Assembly (NCBI GenBank): GCA_028718125.1
Contig: JAQUMN010000006.1
Location: 1-51,805 of the forward strand
From: Kiritimatiellia bacterium
GTDB taxonomy: Bacteria > Verrucomicrobiota > Kiritimatiellia > JAAZAB01
Length of the DNA: 51,805 bases
Direction of reading: 5' to 3'
Position numbers and translations under genes: made by a program. Below the pieces are notes generated by a model. The model was not told where the DNA came from and did no database searches. It saw nothing but the letters and a program-made list of their open reading frames with translations. Of this stretch, positions 26,378-34,521 are shown in pieces (position 1 is the first letter of the stretch; each line of letters opens with the position of its first letter).

Positions 26378-27207
26378 ATGACAGCAAAACGATAAATATC
26401 CTGTGTTTCGGTGCGCATCCGGACGACTGCGACTTTCAGATCGCCGGAACAGCGATCAAGTATCGTCAACTCGGTCATCGGGTGAAGTTTGTGTCCATGA
26501 CCAACGGTGACACTGGGCACTTCGCCATTGGCGGCGGGGTGTTGGCACAGCGGCGGTATAAGGAGACGCAGGCGTCGGCGAAGATTGCCGATCTTGAGTA
26601 TATCGTATTGGATATTCACAGCGGCGAGATGGAGGCCACCATCGAGAACCGCAAGCTGGTCGTCAGAATGATGCGTGAGATGGATGCGGACCTAGTGTTT
26701 TGTCATCGTGCCAACGACTATCATCCGGATCATCGGGCCGTTGGCACGTTGGTACAGGATGCTTCCTACATTGTCACGGTTCCGAACATGGCCGCACTGA
26801 CGCCGCATCTGAAACATGCCCCAGTAATTGCCTACTTTTACGACACATGCAAGGTCCCGAATCCGTTTGTGCCCACCATCGCCATTGACATTGACGACGT
26901 GGTTGAGCGCAAGGTCGCAATGCTGCACTGTCACGCTTCGCAATTGTACGAGTGGCTTCCATATAACGACAATACGCTGAAACTTGTTCCGAAGACGGAC
27001 AAGGCCCGGAAGGCGTGGCTGACGAATCAGATGCAGAAGAAGTTCGGCAAAGAGGCTGATGACTGTCGTGAGACTCTGAAAACTATTTACGGCGGGAAGC
27101 ACGGTGCTGCTGTCAAGGCCGCGGAAGGTATCATGATCTCCGAATATGGCCGGAGCCTACCGGAAAAAGAGTTCAGGACTCTGTTTCCTTTCCTTCCTAA
27201 GTCATAG
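26378..27207 (+). CDS. PIG-L family N-acetylglucosaminyl-type deacetylase with a disrupted start
   Basis: A zinc-dependent LmbE/PIG-L deacetylase of about 275 residues. FGAHPDDCDFQIAG carries the A-H-P-D-D zinc motif, CHRANDYHPDHRA the H-P-D-H pair, and LHCHASQ the third histidine region. Such enzymes remove acetyl groups from GlcNAc-type sugars. The natural start by position and ribosome site (CTGGAG) is ATG 26378, but that frame meets TAA after five codons (26393-26395). The conserved protein is in another frame, readable from about 26395, so the first codons carry a one-base shift near the AAAAC tract. Alternatives are a non-ATG start, a sequencing error, or read-through from the preceding TAG in the same frame. 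All catalytic motifs are intact. Confidence 0.7.
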
Positions 27208-27356
27208 TGTGACAAACTGGAGGCCATTGGCACATTATGAATATATGCTCGGGAAGTTTCTCTTCTGCTTTGGATCGGCTAGCCAAGGACTCCCCATCCA
27301 CGAGATTCATCAAACGATATTTAAGACATAATTCTTGCCGTTCCTATTATCCTTTG

Positions 27357-27375
27357 TTGACATTCTGGCTATAGG
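27357..27375 (+). promoter_or_regulatory. Phage module motif, copy 2 (before terminase)
   Basis: TTGACATTCTGGCTATAGG lies one nucleotide before the GTG of the terminase gene. It contains a perfect -35-like TTGACA, but no -10 box sits at normal spacing. Its end, CTATAGG, resembles the initiation end of single-subunit phage RNA polymerase promoters. If transcription began at the first of the two final G residues, the mRNA would be essentially leaderless. The promoter role is inference from repeated position. Confidence 0.65.
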
Positions 27376-27376
27376 T

Positions 27377-28687
27377 GTGATTACACTCACACCCAAGCAA
27401 ACCATAGCCTGGCAAGAGCACCTTGAGCGCCCGGAACAACGCCGACACCTGTTCTACGGTGGCGCACGATCCGGCAAAACCGATGTCATACTGGCCTGGC
27501 TATGCGTCCAAGCTGCAAAGTTTCCCGGCGCGCGCATACTCATGGCCCGGCGTACGCGCATTGCGGCGGAGAAAAGCCTCTGGTCGGATAGCCTCGTCAA
27601 GATGCTGCGCGGCCGGCGCGACTTCAAATTGCTGGAAAGCGACCTCGAAATCCGGCACAGTAACGGCTCCCTGATCCGCGTGGATGGCTTCGACGATCAG
27701 GAGCGCGTGGATAAGATTCTCGGCACCGAATATCTGCATATCTTTTTCAACGAGGCCACGCAAATAAGCTGGCCCACGGTCCAGACGGTTCTGTCCCGCT
27801 TGGCCCAGGTGGTCGAAGGTGCGCCCTGCCACAAGGCAATCTTCGACTGTAATCCTAAGAGTCAACGCCATTGGCTCTACAAGGCCGGAATCCTGCACCA
27901 GAACCCCGAGACCGGCGAACCTCTGCCGGACGCTGCTATCTGGTCAAGCCAGCATTGGACGCCCTACGACAATCCATATTTGAGCAAGGATTTCCTCGAT
28001 ACCCTGAAGGCGCTGACCGGCACCCAGCGGCGGCGGATGCTGGATGGCGTCTGGTGCGAGGGAGAAGGCGCGGTTTACAGCGAATTCGACGAGGCGATCC
28101 ATGTCCACAAGGGAAAAATGCCTACCGGCTGGGAACGCTGGGACAAGGTCCGGGGCATAGACTTCGGCTATACCAACCCCTTTGTATGCCTCTGGGGCGC
28201 GATTGACCCGGATGGGCGGCTCTGGATATACCGGGAACGTTATATCGCCCGGCAGACTGTCCAAGTCCATGCCAAGGCGATCAATGCGGCGGAGCCAATG
28301 GGAACCAGCTACCGCTGGACCGTGGCAGACCATGACGCCGAAGATCGGGCGACGCTCCACGAAGCCGGGATCAGAACTCAACGCGCCAGCAAGAATGTCG
28401 AAAGCGGGATCAAGACCGTCAAAGAGCGCCTGAAAGTTCAGGCGGACGGCCGCCCCCGCCTGATCGTATGCGATACCTGCCCGGAAACCATCAGCGAGTT
28501 TTTCGACTATGCCTGGCAGCCGGCAGTTGACGGCCGCAACGCCAAAGAAGCCCCCATCAAAGACCGCGACCATGCCATGGACCCGATCCGTTACATGGTC
28601 ATGAAACTCGACCACGGCCGCGGCGGCGGACTAGCGATTCCGGGTTTTCTTCCGTCAGAGCAACAATTTCGTCGAACGGCAGGTTAG
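27377..28687 (+). CDS. terL: Phage terminase, large subunit
   Basis: A 436-residue DNA-packaging motor and nuclease. Walker A is GGARSGKT (residues 28-35), and the Walker B plus catalytic glutamate segment is YLHIFFNEA (E126). The C-terminal RNase-H-like nuclease starts at GIDFGYTNP (D262), continues with VADHDAED, and ends with the RDHAMDPIRYM segment. It is the PBSX/T4-like large-terminase type and of normal length. No small terminase is visible. The start is taken as GTG 27377 because it matches the ATG position in the broken copy at 24888; a TTG at 27335 is possible but would put the conserved motif inside the gene. The 27208-27356 gap holds nothing recognisable. Confidence 0.9.
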   Translation: MITLTPKQTIAWQEHLERPEQRRHLFYGGARSGKTDVILAWLCVQAAKFPGARILMARRTRIAAEKSLWSDSLVKMLRGRRDFKLLESDLEIRHSNGSLIRVDGFDDQERVDKILGTEYLHIFFNEATQISWPTVQTVLSRLAQVVEGAPCHKAIFDCNPKSQRHWLYKAGILHQNPETGEPLPDAAIWSSQHWTPYDNPYLSKDFLDTLKALTGTQRRRMLDGVWCEGEGAVYSEFDEAIHVHKGKMPTGWERWDKVRGIDFGYTNPFVCLWGAIDPDGRLWIYRERYIARQTVQVHAKAINAAEPMGTSYRWTVADHDAEDRATLHEAGIRTQRASKNVESGIKTVKERLKVQADGRPRLIVCDTCPETISEFFDYAWQPAVDGRNAKEAPIKDRDHAMDPIRYMVMKLDHGRGGGLAIPGFLPSEQQFRRTAG

Positions 28688-28780
28688 CGGCGCTTAGATG
28701 AGCGTTGGGTTGATCAACTGTTTTCGGTAACCGTGTCCCATTCTATGTGCCAATACTGGAAGGAGATGGTAGAGTAAACA

Positions 28781-29956
28781 TTATGCCTTCCGGGGCGCGA
28801 ATCTATTGCGGGTGTTGTGTCGGGCGGTGGTTCGTTTCTTCAAATCCTTTAAATCTCCGGCTAATCGGCCAAAAACCTTCCTTACGAATTGATTGGAGAC
28901 AAAGGCCTCACCAAGTTTAGGGCATGGCTCATTTAATATGGAGGTAGAAAGTGCCCATACAAGGATTCCGCCCAGTGCGGAGAAAGCGCATTCAGTGAGT
29001 TCCGCTGAACAAGGTTTATCGGCCATGGCGCTGTTAGCGTATTTTGTCGAAGATGATGCAAGATAATCAGCCGCTCGCAAAATTGGCTCCGACTCGGAGT
29101 CGCGAAATTCGAGTGAATGGAGATTGCGGAATCCGAGTGTCAGGGGGCTTCCGTCTTTCAAAATAAGAATATTACGCTGAGCATTCGCATAAAGATTATA
29201 TACGTGGGTGAATACGGCCTCGAATGTGGCAATTTTATCGTGAACGAGTCTGCATGGAAATGGAATGTTGTTTTCTGCATGTTGAAGAACTCGTAATATG
29301 CATGGCATGTTTAGACTGTCATATCCGATTGGTGTGCCCTTGGTGACAGCCTCAAATTCTTCCCTGGCATCTTTCTCAATAGTGGGCAGACAACCGCTCA
29401 ATCTCTGAGATAGTAAGGAATTGAGCGATAAAAAATAGAGCATCCATTTTTCTGCATTCGCAGTGATCATCTTTGAGTCGCCATTTCTATAGGCTGTGGC
29501 AAATTCAGCGATCAAAATCTCGGGTCCATCATAAAAGCATTGTGCATCCGTCTGACGACGTTCAGGATCGGCGGTCTCTGAAGGTTCTATGTTTGGGTTG
29601 TACGCTGGGTCGAGAAGTGTTTCAACAATCTTTGCGCATACAGCGTAGCGTTTTTCCGCGATGTAAAGATATGGGATGGCACCAAGCTGCCCGAGGCTGT
29701 GATAAATATCTCTGCAGTATGATAGACCTCTCGACGAATTATTAAGGCTGTTCCCTTTTGTCTGGGGCGTGTATCCGTGTTTCTTTTCCTCTGATAGAAT
29801 GAGTGACCGAGATGCATCAATAAGCGAATCTTGCAGAATCCACCCACCTACAGCAAAGAATGGCTGAGCAAGGTCATAGAACTTACTGCCAGAGTTACCG
29901 GACTCGTCACAGAATAGCGTGTGTGCTTCGTTATTCATCTCTTGGATCGTATGCAT
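28781..29956 (-). CDS. DUF3800-type protein, inserted between terminase and portal
   Basis: A 391-residue protein on the strand opposite to the phage genes. LFCDESGNSGSKF near the N-terminus is the characteristic D-E-S-G-N opening of DUF3800, which is thought to adopt an RNase-H-like fold. PILRAADYLASSSTKYAN in the C-terminal half fits the conserved A-D family end region (acidic residue in R-A-A-D). Its function is unknown; members occur in prophages, often as independent cargo genes. The ATG at 29954-29956 is preferred over TTG 29971 and ATG 29937. A TATAAA-like box upstream (reverse strand, about 29977) suggests its own promoter. Orientation and placement mark it as an insertion (moron). 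Confidence 0.7.
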   Translation of the reverse strand: MHTIQEMNNEAHTLFCDESGNSGSKFYDLAQPFFAVGGWILQDSLIDASRSLILSEEKKHGYTPQTKGNSLNNSSRGLSYCRDIYHSLGQLGAIPYLYIAEKRYAVCAKIVETLLDPAYNPNIEPSETADPERRQTDAQCFYDGPEILIAEFATAYRNGDSKMITANAEKWMLYFLSLNSLLSQRLSGCLPTIEKDAREEFEAVTKGTPIGYDSLNMPCILRVLQHAENNIPFPCRLVHDKIATFEAVFTHVYNLYANAQRNILILKDGSPLTLGFRNLHSLEFRDSESEPILRAADYLASSSTKYANSAMADKPCSAELTECAFSALGGILVWALSTSILNEPCPKLGEAFVSNQFVRKVFGRLAGDLKDLKKRTTARHNTRNRFAPRKA

Positions 29957-30000
29957 GGTGTGATTGTACAACCTTTATAGTGAAAGTCCAGGACACGTGA

Positions 30001-30019
30001 TTGACATTCTGGCTATAGG
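30001..30019 (+). promoter_or_regulatory. Phage module motif, copy 3 (before portal)
   Basis: TTGACATTCTGGCTATAGG is identical to copy 2 and lies 12 nt before the portal ATG. AGGAGG (30021-30026) sits between motif and ATG, so a transcript starting at the final GG would carry a 14-nt leader with a ribosome site. Confidence 0.7.
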
Positions 30020-30031
30020 CAGGAGGCCAGA

Positions 30032-31555
30032 ATGTCGGACAACAAAGACCCGCGCATTACACGCGCACATATCATCCATGTCGCCCGCGCAAAGCAGATC
30101 GCCCTGAACCTACTGGCAGTCGCTGGCGGCCGGCCTTACATCGAAGCCCGCCTATCCCGGTTGCCCTTTGAAAGTGACGCATCCTGGAGCGGTCACGCCT
30201 CGATTGGCAAGAGCGAGACCAGATTCGGCACAACATTTGGCGGTGGCGAAGGCCGGATGGATCGTGCGTTTTTGATCAATTACGCCGGCCGCATTATTAG
30301 CAAAATCAACCAGTTTGTTTTCTCCACTGAAGTGCAACGGCTGAACGCGGAACCCGCTTTTCTGGCCGATACAACACGCACCGGAACGCCGATCAATGTG
30401 TTCATGGCGCGGGTCAGTGAGATTATTACCGCCGCGCGCTGGTGTTGGATCAGCGTAGATCGCGATTCTCTTTCGCGCGATGCCCAGGGCCAGCCGGTCC
30501 GGCGCAGTGTCGCCGCCAAGGAGGCCAGTGGTGACCGGGTCTTCTGGTCGGTCTGGGCGCCCGATGAAGTGGTTGACTGGAGTTTCGACCGTAGCGGCAA
30601 ACTCCGCTGGGTCATTACGGAACAGACGGTCTATGAGAATGAAGACTTTGCCCAGCCCCCTGTTAGCCGGTTGGTTCGCACGATTTGGCAGCGGGGCGGG
30701 GGTGTTCGGTTGTGGCTCGATCCGGCTGACAAGAACAAAGTCGGCCACGAGGAATCCTTCAGCACTACGCTGGATGACGTGGGCTTTATTCCGGTGGGCA
30801 ATCCCTCTGCCGATGCCTGGTGGTTTGACGACGTGGAGGCCGTACAGGCCAGTCTCTTGAACCTCGATTCCGTTCATGGCGAGAATCTTTTCCAGTCCGT
30901 CTTCCCGCAATTAATCCTGCCGGATGGCATGCTCCAAACGCTCATGGACGCGCTAAAGATCAGTGGCGAGGGCGTCATGGAGATGGTACGCGGCCTCAAT
31001 TACCCGATCTTTGAACCCATCGAAGGCCAGGGCATAACCCGCTATTTGACACCCAGCGCATCCGATTTGCAGGCGATCCCAAATGAAATCTCGCGCCGGC
31101 GGCGGGAACTCTTTGAAATCGTAGGTCTTGCCATGGAGCAGCACCCGGACAGCCGGCAATCTGTCAGTGCCGAGTCCAAGGCCTGGGACCACCTTGATCC
31201 GGAAGCAGTCTTGAAGGAGCGCGCGCAATTGCTTGAGGAATGCGAAAAGAAGGCCGTTGAACTGTCCCACCGCTTGGATAACACCTTTGCAGTCTATCAG
31301 CCCGTATATGGCAAAAGCTTCAATGTGCGCGACGCGGCGGCGGATATGAGCACGTTGCTCGAACTCGGGAAACTGGACCTTCCCCTGGCCGCGCGCAAGG
31401 AAATCCAGCGGGCCGGTGTTGACGTGCTCGATCGGTTGACCGGCCTCCCGGATGACCGAAAAAAACTGATCGTGGATGAGATCGCGGCCTCAGACACCGT
31501 GCCATCCACGCTCAACGCTACCCTCTCTACGCTCCACGTGCCTCAAAATGGTTGA
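30032..31555 (+). CDS. Phage portal protein
   Basis: A 507-residue portal, assigned by position after terminase and before scaffold and coat, by size, and by pattern. There is an N-terminal alpha/beta body with NYAGRIISKINQFVFSTEV, a central beta-rich wing with WAPDEVVDWSFDRSGKLRWVITE, and a helical region ending QSVSAESKAWDHLDPEAVLKERAQ, a typical portal stem/crown segment. Portals form the dodecameric vertex through which DNA is packaged. AGGAGG precedes the ATG, directly after motif copy 3. Its last nucleotides overlap motif copy 4. Confidence 0.8.
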   Translation: MSDNKDPRITRAHIIHVARAKQIALNLLAVAGGRPYIEARLSRLPFESDASWSGHASIGKSETRFGTTFGGGEGRMDRAFLINYAGRIISKINQFVFSTEVQRLNAEPAFLADTTRTGTPINVFMARVSEIITAARWCWISVDRDSLSRDAQGQPVRRSVAAKEASGDRVFWSVWAPDEVVDWSFDRSGKLRWVITEQTVYENEDFAQPPVSRLVRTIWQRGGGVRLWLDPADKNKVGHEESFSTTLDDVGFIPVGNPSADAWWFDDVEAVQASLLNLDSVHGENLFQSVFPQLILPDGMLQTLMDALKISGEGVMEMVRGLNYPIFEPIEGQGITRYLTPSASDLQAIPNEISRRRRELFEIVGLAMEQHPDSRQSVSAESKAWDHLDPEAVLKERAQLLEECEKKAVELSHRLDNTFAVYQPVYGKSFNVRDAAADMSTLLELGKLDLPLAARKEIQRAGVDVLDRLTGLPDDRKKLIVDEIAASDTVPSTLNATLSTLHVPQNG

Positions 31556-31570
31556 CATTCCGGCTATAGG
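31552..31570 (+). promoter_or_regulatory. Phage module motif, copy 4 (before scaffold)
   Basis: TTGACATTCCGGCTATAGG differs from copies 2 and 3 at one position. Its first four nucleotides include the portal stop codon (TGA, 31553-31555). It leaves an 80-nt leader before the scaffold ATG, containing a hairpin. Confidence 0.65.
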
Positions 31571-31584
31571 TAGAATCGCTTATT

Positions 31585-31606
31585 CCGGCTGAGTGTATAT
31601 AGCCGG
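31585..31606 (+). promoter_or_regulatory. Leader hairpin upstream of scaffold gene
   Basis: CCGGCT (31585-31590) and AGCCGG (31601-31606) form a perfect 6-bp stem with a 10-nt loop in the 80-nt leader. A G/C-palindromic stretch follows directly. It could affect translation or stability of the capsid transcript. Confidence 0.35.
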
Positions 31607-31649
31607 GCCCGGGGACCATGATACCCCGCAAACAAAACCAGGAGATGCC

Positions 31650-32324
31650 ATGAACATTAAGGACCTGTTGGCAAAGATCGTTAAGGGCGAAGCGTTGACG
31701 GATGAGGAAAAGGCCTTTGTCGCCGATTATGATCCGGAAAAAGTCGTCAATTCTACGGCCGCGGCCGTCCGTAAAAGCGCTGAAGCGAAGCTCCGTGAGA
31801 AGGAAGCTGACCTCGAAAAGCTCAAAGCGGATATCGTGGCCCTCAAGGCCGAGGCCGATAAAAAGGCTGACGCCAACAAGCCGGAACTGGAAAAACTGGC
31901 CGGCGAGGTTGACAACTTGAAAAAAAGTTTAGCCGAGAAAGACACGGCCTTTCAGTCGCTTGAATCAGAAAAACGGCAACTGATCCGCAACGGCAAGCTG
32001 GGCAAGATCATGGCCGGACTGAAGTTCGTAGACGGACTGGATCCCGAAATTCCCCGGCTGGCGCTGGAAAGAGCCTTGGCCGTGATTGACGATGCCAATC
32101 TGGACTCCGCGGACCAGGTCATGCCGATCGTGGAAAAGTTCAGGGCGTCGAATAAGGCGATTTTGGCGGACACATCCGGCTACGGCGGCGGCGGGCACCC
32201 GAAGGACAGTTCCGGCGCCCCGGGTGGTTTGACCATGACAAAAATCAACAACATGTCGCCCGCGGAGTTCCTGAAGCAGAAGGACGCGATTTGGGCGGCT
32301 GAACAGAAAGGAACGCTGAAATAG
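31650..32324 (+). CDS. Capsid scaffolding protein
   Basis: A 224-residue protein. Residues about 35-115 form an alanine/lysine/glutamate-rich coiled coil (KLREKEADLEKLKADIVALK), and a glycine-rich linker (GYGGGGHPKDSSG) precedes a short C-terminal basic/acidic tail. This coiled-coil layout with a helical C-terminus, immediately after the portal and just ahead of the coat gene, is typical of phage scaffolding proteins that guide prohead assembly. An AGGAG ribosome site precedes the ATG. No protease domain is seen. Confidence 0.7.
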   Translation: MNIKDLLAKIVKGEALTDEEKAFVADYDPEKVVNSTAAAVRKSAEAKLREKEADLEKLKADIVALKAEADKKADANKPELEKLAGEVDNLKKSLAEKDTAFQSLESEKRQLIRNGKLGKIMAGLKFVDGLDPEIPRLALERALAVIDDANLDSADQVMPIVEKFRASNKAILADTSGYGGGGHPKDSSGAPGGLTMTKINNMSPAEFLKQKDAIWAAEQKGTLK

Positions 32325-32343
32325 GCCAGTGTGCTCATCGTAG

Positions 32344-32364
32344 GGCTCGATCTCGTATCGAGCC
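32344..32364 (+). terminator. Perfect hairpin after scaffold gene
   Basis: GGCTCGAT-CTCGT-ATCGAGCC is an 8-bp perfect stem with a 5-nt loop, 20 nt after the scaffold stop. No T tract follows, so it is better read as a partial terminator or mRNA-stabilising element than an intrinsic terminator. Confidence 0.5.
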
Positions 32365-32419
32365 ATTGTTGAATGACCGAACGCATTGCATATCAACCAG
32401 ACCCGAAAGGAACCAAATC

Positions 32420-32809
32420 ATGTTGCCTCGAAACAAACTCGCGATTCTCCTGATCCTGCCCTCGCTGATGCTCGCCGGAATTGTTCTTGCCGAGGACTAT
32501 ACGCCTATGTCCCGCGCTGGTTATCCCCAGACGGCGCAGACCGTGACAAACGGGCAGGCGGTTACATTGTCGCCTGGGATCAACATCCTGACCTCGATCG
32601 GCCAGGCGGATACCTACACGAACACGATCACGCTGGTCAATGTAGCCGCCTCCAATGTGGCCTATTGGCTGGTCAACGCCGATGACTCGACGAATACGGT
32701 GGCCTTGGCGAAAACCGGGAATTGGAAATCTGCCGCCGTGGTGTTGTCCTCAGGCGAGGCGCTGTATTTCATCTCAACCGCCACAAATGCGCTCCGCGCA
32801 GTCAAGTAA
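32420..32809 (+). CDS. Signal-peptide-bearing small protein between scaffold and coat genes
   Basis: A 129-residue protein with a textbook export signal (MLPRNKLAILLILPSLMLAG, then IVLAED). The mature ~105 residues are beta-rich with many T, N and A (YTNTITLVNVAASNVAYWLV). Position suggests a capsid decoration or head-fibre protein, where small beta-rich proteins are common, but those do not normally carry signal peptides. I do not recognise the family. The ATG follows AAAGGAA. Confidence 0.55.
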   Translation: MLPRNKLAILLILPSLMLAGIVLAEDYTPMSRAGYPQTAQTVTNGQAVTLSPGINILTSIGQADTYTNTITLVNVAASNVAYWLVNADDSTNTVALAKTGNWKSAAVVLSSGEALYFISTATNALRAVK

Positions 32810-32887
32810 GTGTCGAAACCGTAATCGCCGGAAGTTGAAGATCGTTTAAACCGTCAACAATCACAATCAAGAAAAGGAGATTCCGCT

Positions 32888-33736
32888 ATGGGTATGGCTA
32901 ACATCAAGAATGAACTGTGGGCGCTGCAGATCATCGCGCTCCTGAAAACCAAGCTGGTTGCCGAGGGCATGTGCAATCCGAATGTCGTTCCGTCCGCACA
33001 GGGCGACAAATGCCACATTGTCGGCGCCGGCGAAGTCACGGTTACCGATACCGATCAGGAGAAGGATATCGAGTATCAGGACCCGGCCGACACGGATACC
33101 GAATTTACCTATAACGTGGATAAGAAATTCGCGCTCATTGTCCACGACAAGGACGTGAAACAGGCCGCCATCCCCTGGCAGGCTCTGTATGCTGACCGCG
33201 GCGCCTATGGCCTGGTCAAAGCCCTCGATGCCAGTGTCTTTGCCGATCACGCCTCTGCCGGGCTGGATAGCTACGAGACCGGCACCACCGCCTGGCAGCT
33301 TGGCGCTTCCGGCGCTGATGTTCCGGCCCTGTTCGCCGCGCTGGCCAAACAGCTCGATGATGCCGATGCCCCCGACGCGGGCCGCTTCGTTGTGCTCCCC
33401 TCCATCGGTGTCCAGGCGGTGCGGCTCTACATGGCCGGCAAGAACACCAACTGGGGCGACAAAGTCACCGAGAACGGCGTTGTGGGCGATTTCATGGGCT
33501 TTACCGTCCACAAATCGAACAATCTCACGACCGCCTCCAGCGTGATCCACGGTCTGGCCGGCATTAAGGGCGATGGGATTGCCTGGAAGACGCAGATTGA
33601 CTCCAACGATATCGAAGCCCTGCGCTCCGAAGGTCGTTTCGCCACCCTGGTGCGCGGCCGTTGTCTGGCCGGGCATAAGGTGTATCGGCCGGGTATCGTG
33701 ATCGACCTTAACCTGAATTCAAACCTGCTGGCTTAA
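32888..33736 (+). CDS. Major capsid (coat) protein
   Basis: A 282-residue coat protein, assigned from position after scaffold, size, and an HK97-fold-like pattern similar to P22-type coats. It has a leading helix (NIKNELWALQIIALLKTKLVAEGM), FTYNVDKKFALIVHDKDVKQAAIPWQALYADRGAYGLVKALDASVFAD as the spine-helix region, and a beta-rich end with VVGDFMGFTVHKSNNLTT. The family is not certain. AAAAGGAG precedes the ATG; a second ATG six nucleotides downstream is possible. A 14-bp hairpin lies between its stop and the next ribosome site. Confidence 0.75.
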   Translation: MGMANIKNELWALQIIALLKTKLVAEGMCNPNVVPSAQGDKCHIVGAGEVTVTDTDQEKDIEYQDPADTDTEFTYNVDKKFALIVHDKDVKQAAIPWQALYADRGAYGLVKALDASVFADHASAGLDSYETGTTAWQLGASGADVPALFAALAKQLDDADAPDAGRFVVLPSIGVQAVRLYMAGKNTNWGDKVTENGVVGDFMGFTVHKSNNLTTASSVIHGLAGIKGDGIAWKTQIDSNDIEALRSEGRFATLVRGRCLAGHKVYRPGIVIDLNLNSNLLA

Positions 33737-33753
33737 CCACCGGCAGTCCACGC

Positions 33754-33786
33754 GGACTCGACCCGGCGCAGGCCGGGCTCGGGTCC
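33754..33786 (+). terminator. Strong 14-bp hairpin directly after the coat gene
   Basis: GGACTCGACCCGGC pairs with GCCGGG, a bulged C, then TCGGGTCC, leaving a GCAG loop (33768-33771). One G-T wobble and one bulge interrupt the stem. There is no T tract; GGGAGGA, the ribosome site of the next gene, follows. It probably protects the 3' end of the abundant coat mRNA or limits read-through. Confidence 0.6.
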
Positions 33787-33800
33787 CCGGGAGGAATAGT

Positions 33801-33989
33801 ATGGCAAATATCACTATTACCAAAGGCACCCGCCGTCGTCAGTGCGTGGAGTCGGACTTCGCCTTTTTCGCCGCCCGTGGCTTCGAAAAGGAGGGTTGGG
33901 CGCGACCGCCGGATGCGCCCTCCGCAAGTAAAGCGCCGCGTCCTGCTGCTCCCGTAGCTGCGCCGGAAAAGTCACAGCCAGTAGCGTAG
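33801..33989 (+). CDS. Small structural-module protein (62 aa)
   Basis: A 62-residue basic protein with a strong GGGAGGA ribosome site. The first ~40 residues are folded-looking (RRRQCVESDFAFFAARGFEKEGW) and the tail is Pro/Ala-rich. Small proteins like this often follow the coat gene in phages, but I do not recognise it. After it, 33990-34126 holds no gene. Confidence 0.5.
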   Translation: MANITITKGTRRRQCVESDFAFFAARGFEKEGWARPPDAPSASKAPRPAAPVAAPEKSQPVA

Positions 33990-34126
33990 CCGCGCCGTCT
34001 TAAGGTGGGGCGAAGCCTCCGGCTGAGCCGTTTCTTAATTGGGCGTTGGATGTTGGACGTTTGCTTAATTTCCGATTTCCTTCAGTCCACAGCCTACAGT
34101 CTATAGCCGTATTCAGAGGAACTGCC

Positions 34127-34519
34127 ATGGCAATCGACATCACCGGAGCCAACACCTACTTCGGCGCTATGGTCCATATTAAGTCGGAAGCCTGGACCAC
34201 AATCCCGCAAGCTAAGCGGATCGCCGCCATCGCCCATGCCGCGCGGCTCATCGCAAGCCGGCTCGAAGATGATCTGGAAACAGACACCACGGTTGATGGC
34301 GATATTCCACGCCATGATGCCGCGGTCTACGAACAGGCGCTATGGATGCTCCAAGAATACGACAATATCGCGCTAGACCGTGCAGAACGAGCCGCAAAGA
34401 TTGCCAAAGGCATGTGGACGGGCGAACGCCAGTCGAACAACGGATTAACTTCAATCGCGCCCGAGGCGCTCCGTCATCTGGTCCTTAATCCGCGCTCCGT
34501 TTGCCTTTCCTTGGGGTAA
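34127..34519 (+). CDS. Head-tail connector-like protein (130 aa)
   Basis: A 130-residue mainly helical protein. ITGANTYFG near the start, then RIAAIAHAARLIASRLED and DAAVYEQALWML, resembles gp6-type phage head-tail adaptor proteins, which bind the portal ring. Position after the coat gene supports that. I chose ATG 34127, preceded by AGAGGA, rather than TTG 34046. Confidence 0.55.
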   Translation: MAIDITGANTYFGAMVHIKSEAWTTIPQAKRIAAIAHAARLIASRLEDDLETDTTVDGDIPRHDAAVYEQALWMLQEYDNIALDRAERAAKIAKGMWTGERQSNNGLTSIAPEALRHLVLNPRSVCLSLG

Positions 34520-34521
34520 TT

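Noticed and set aside
32867..33676. 269-codon minus-strand frame under the coat gene
   Set aside because: Shadow frame produced by the codon bias of the coat gene; no start context.
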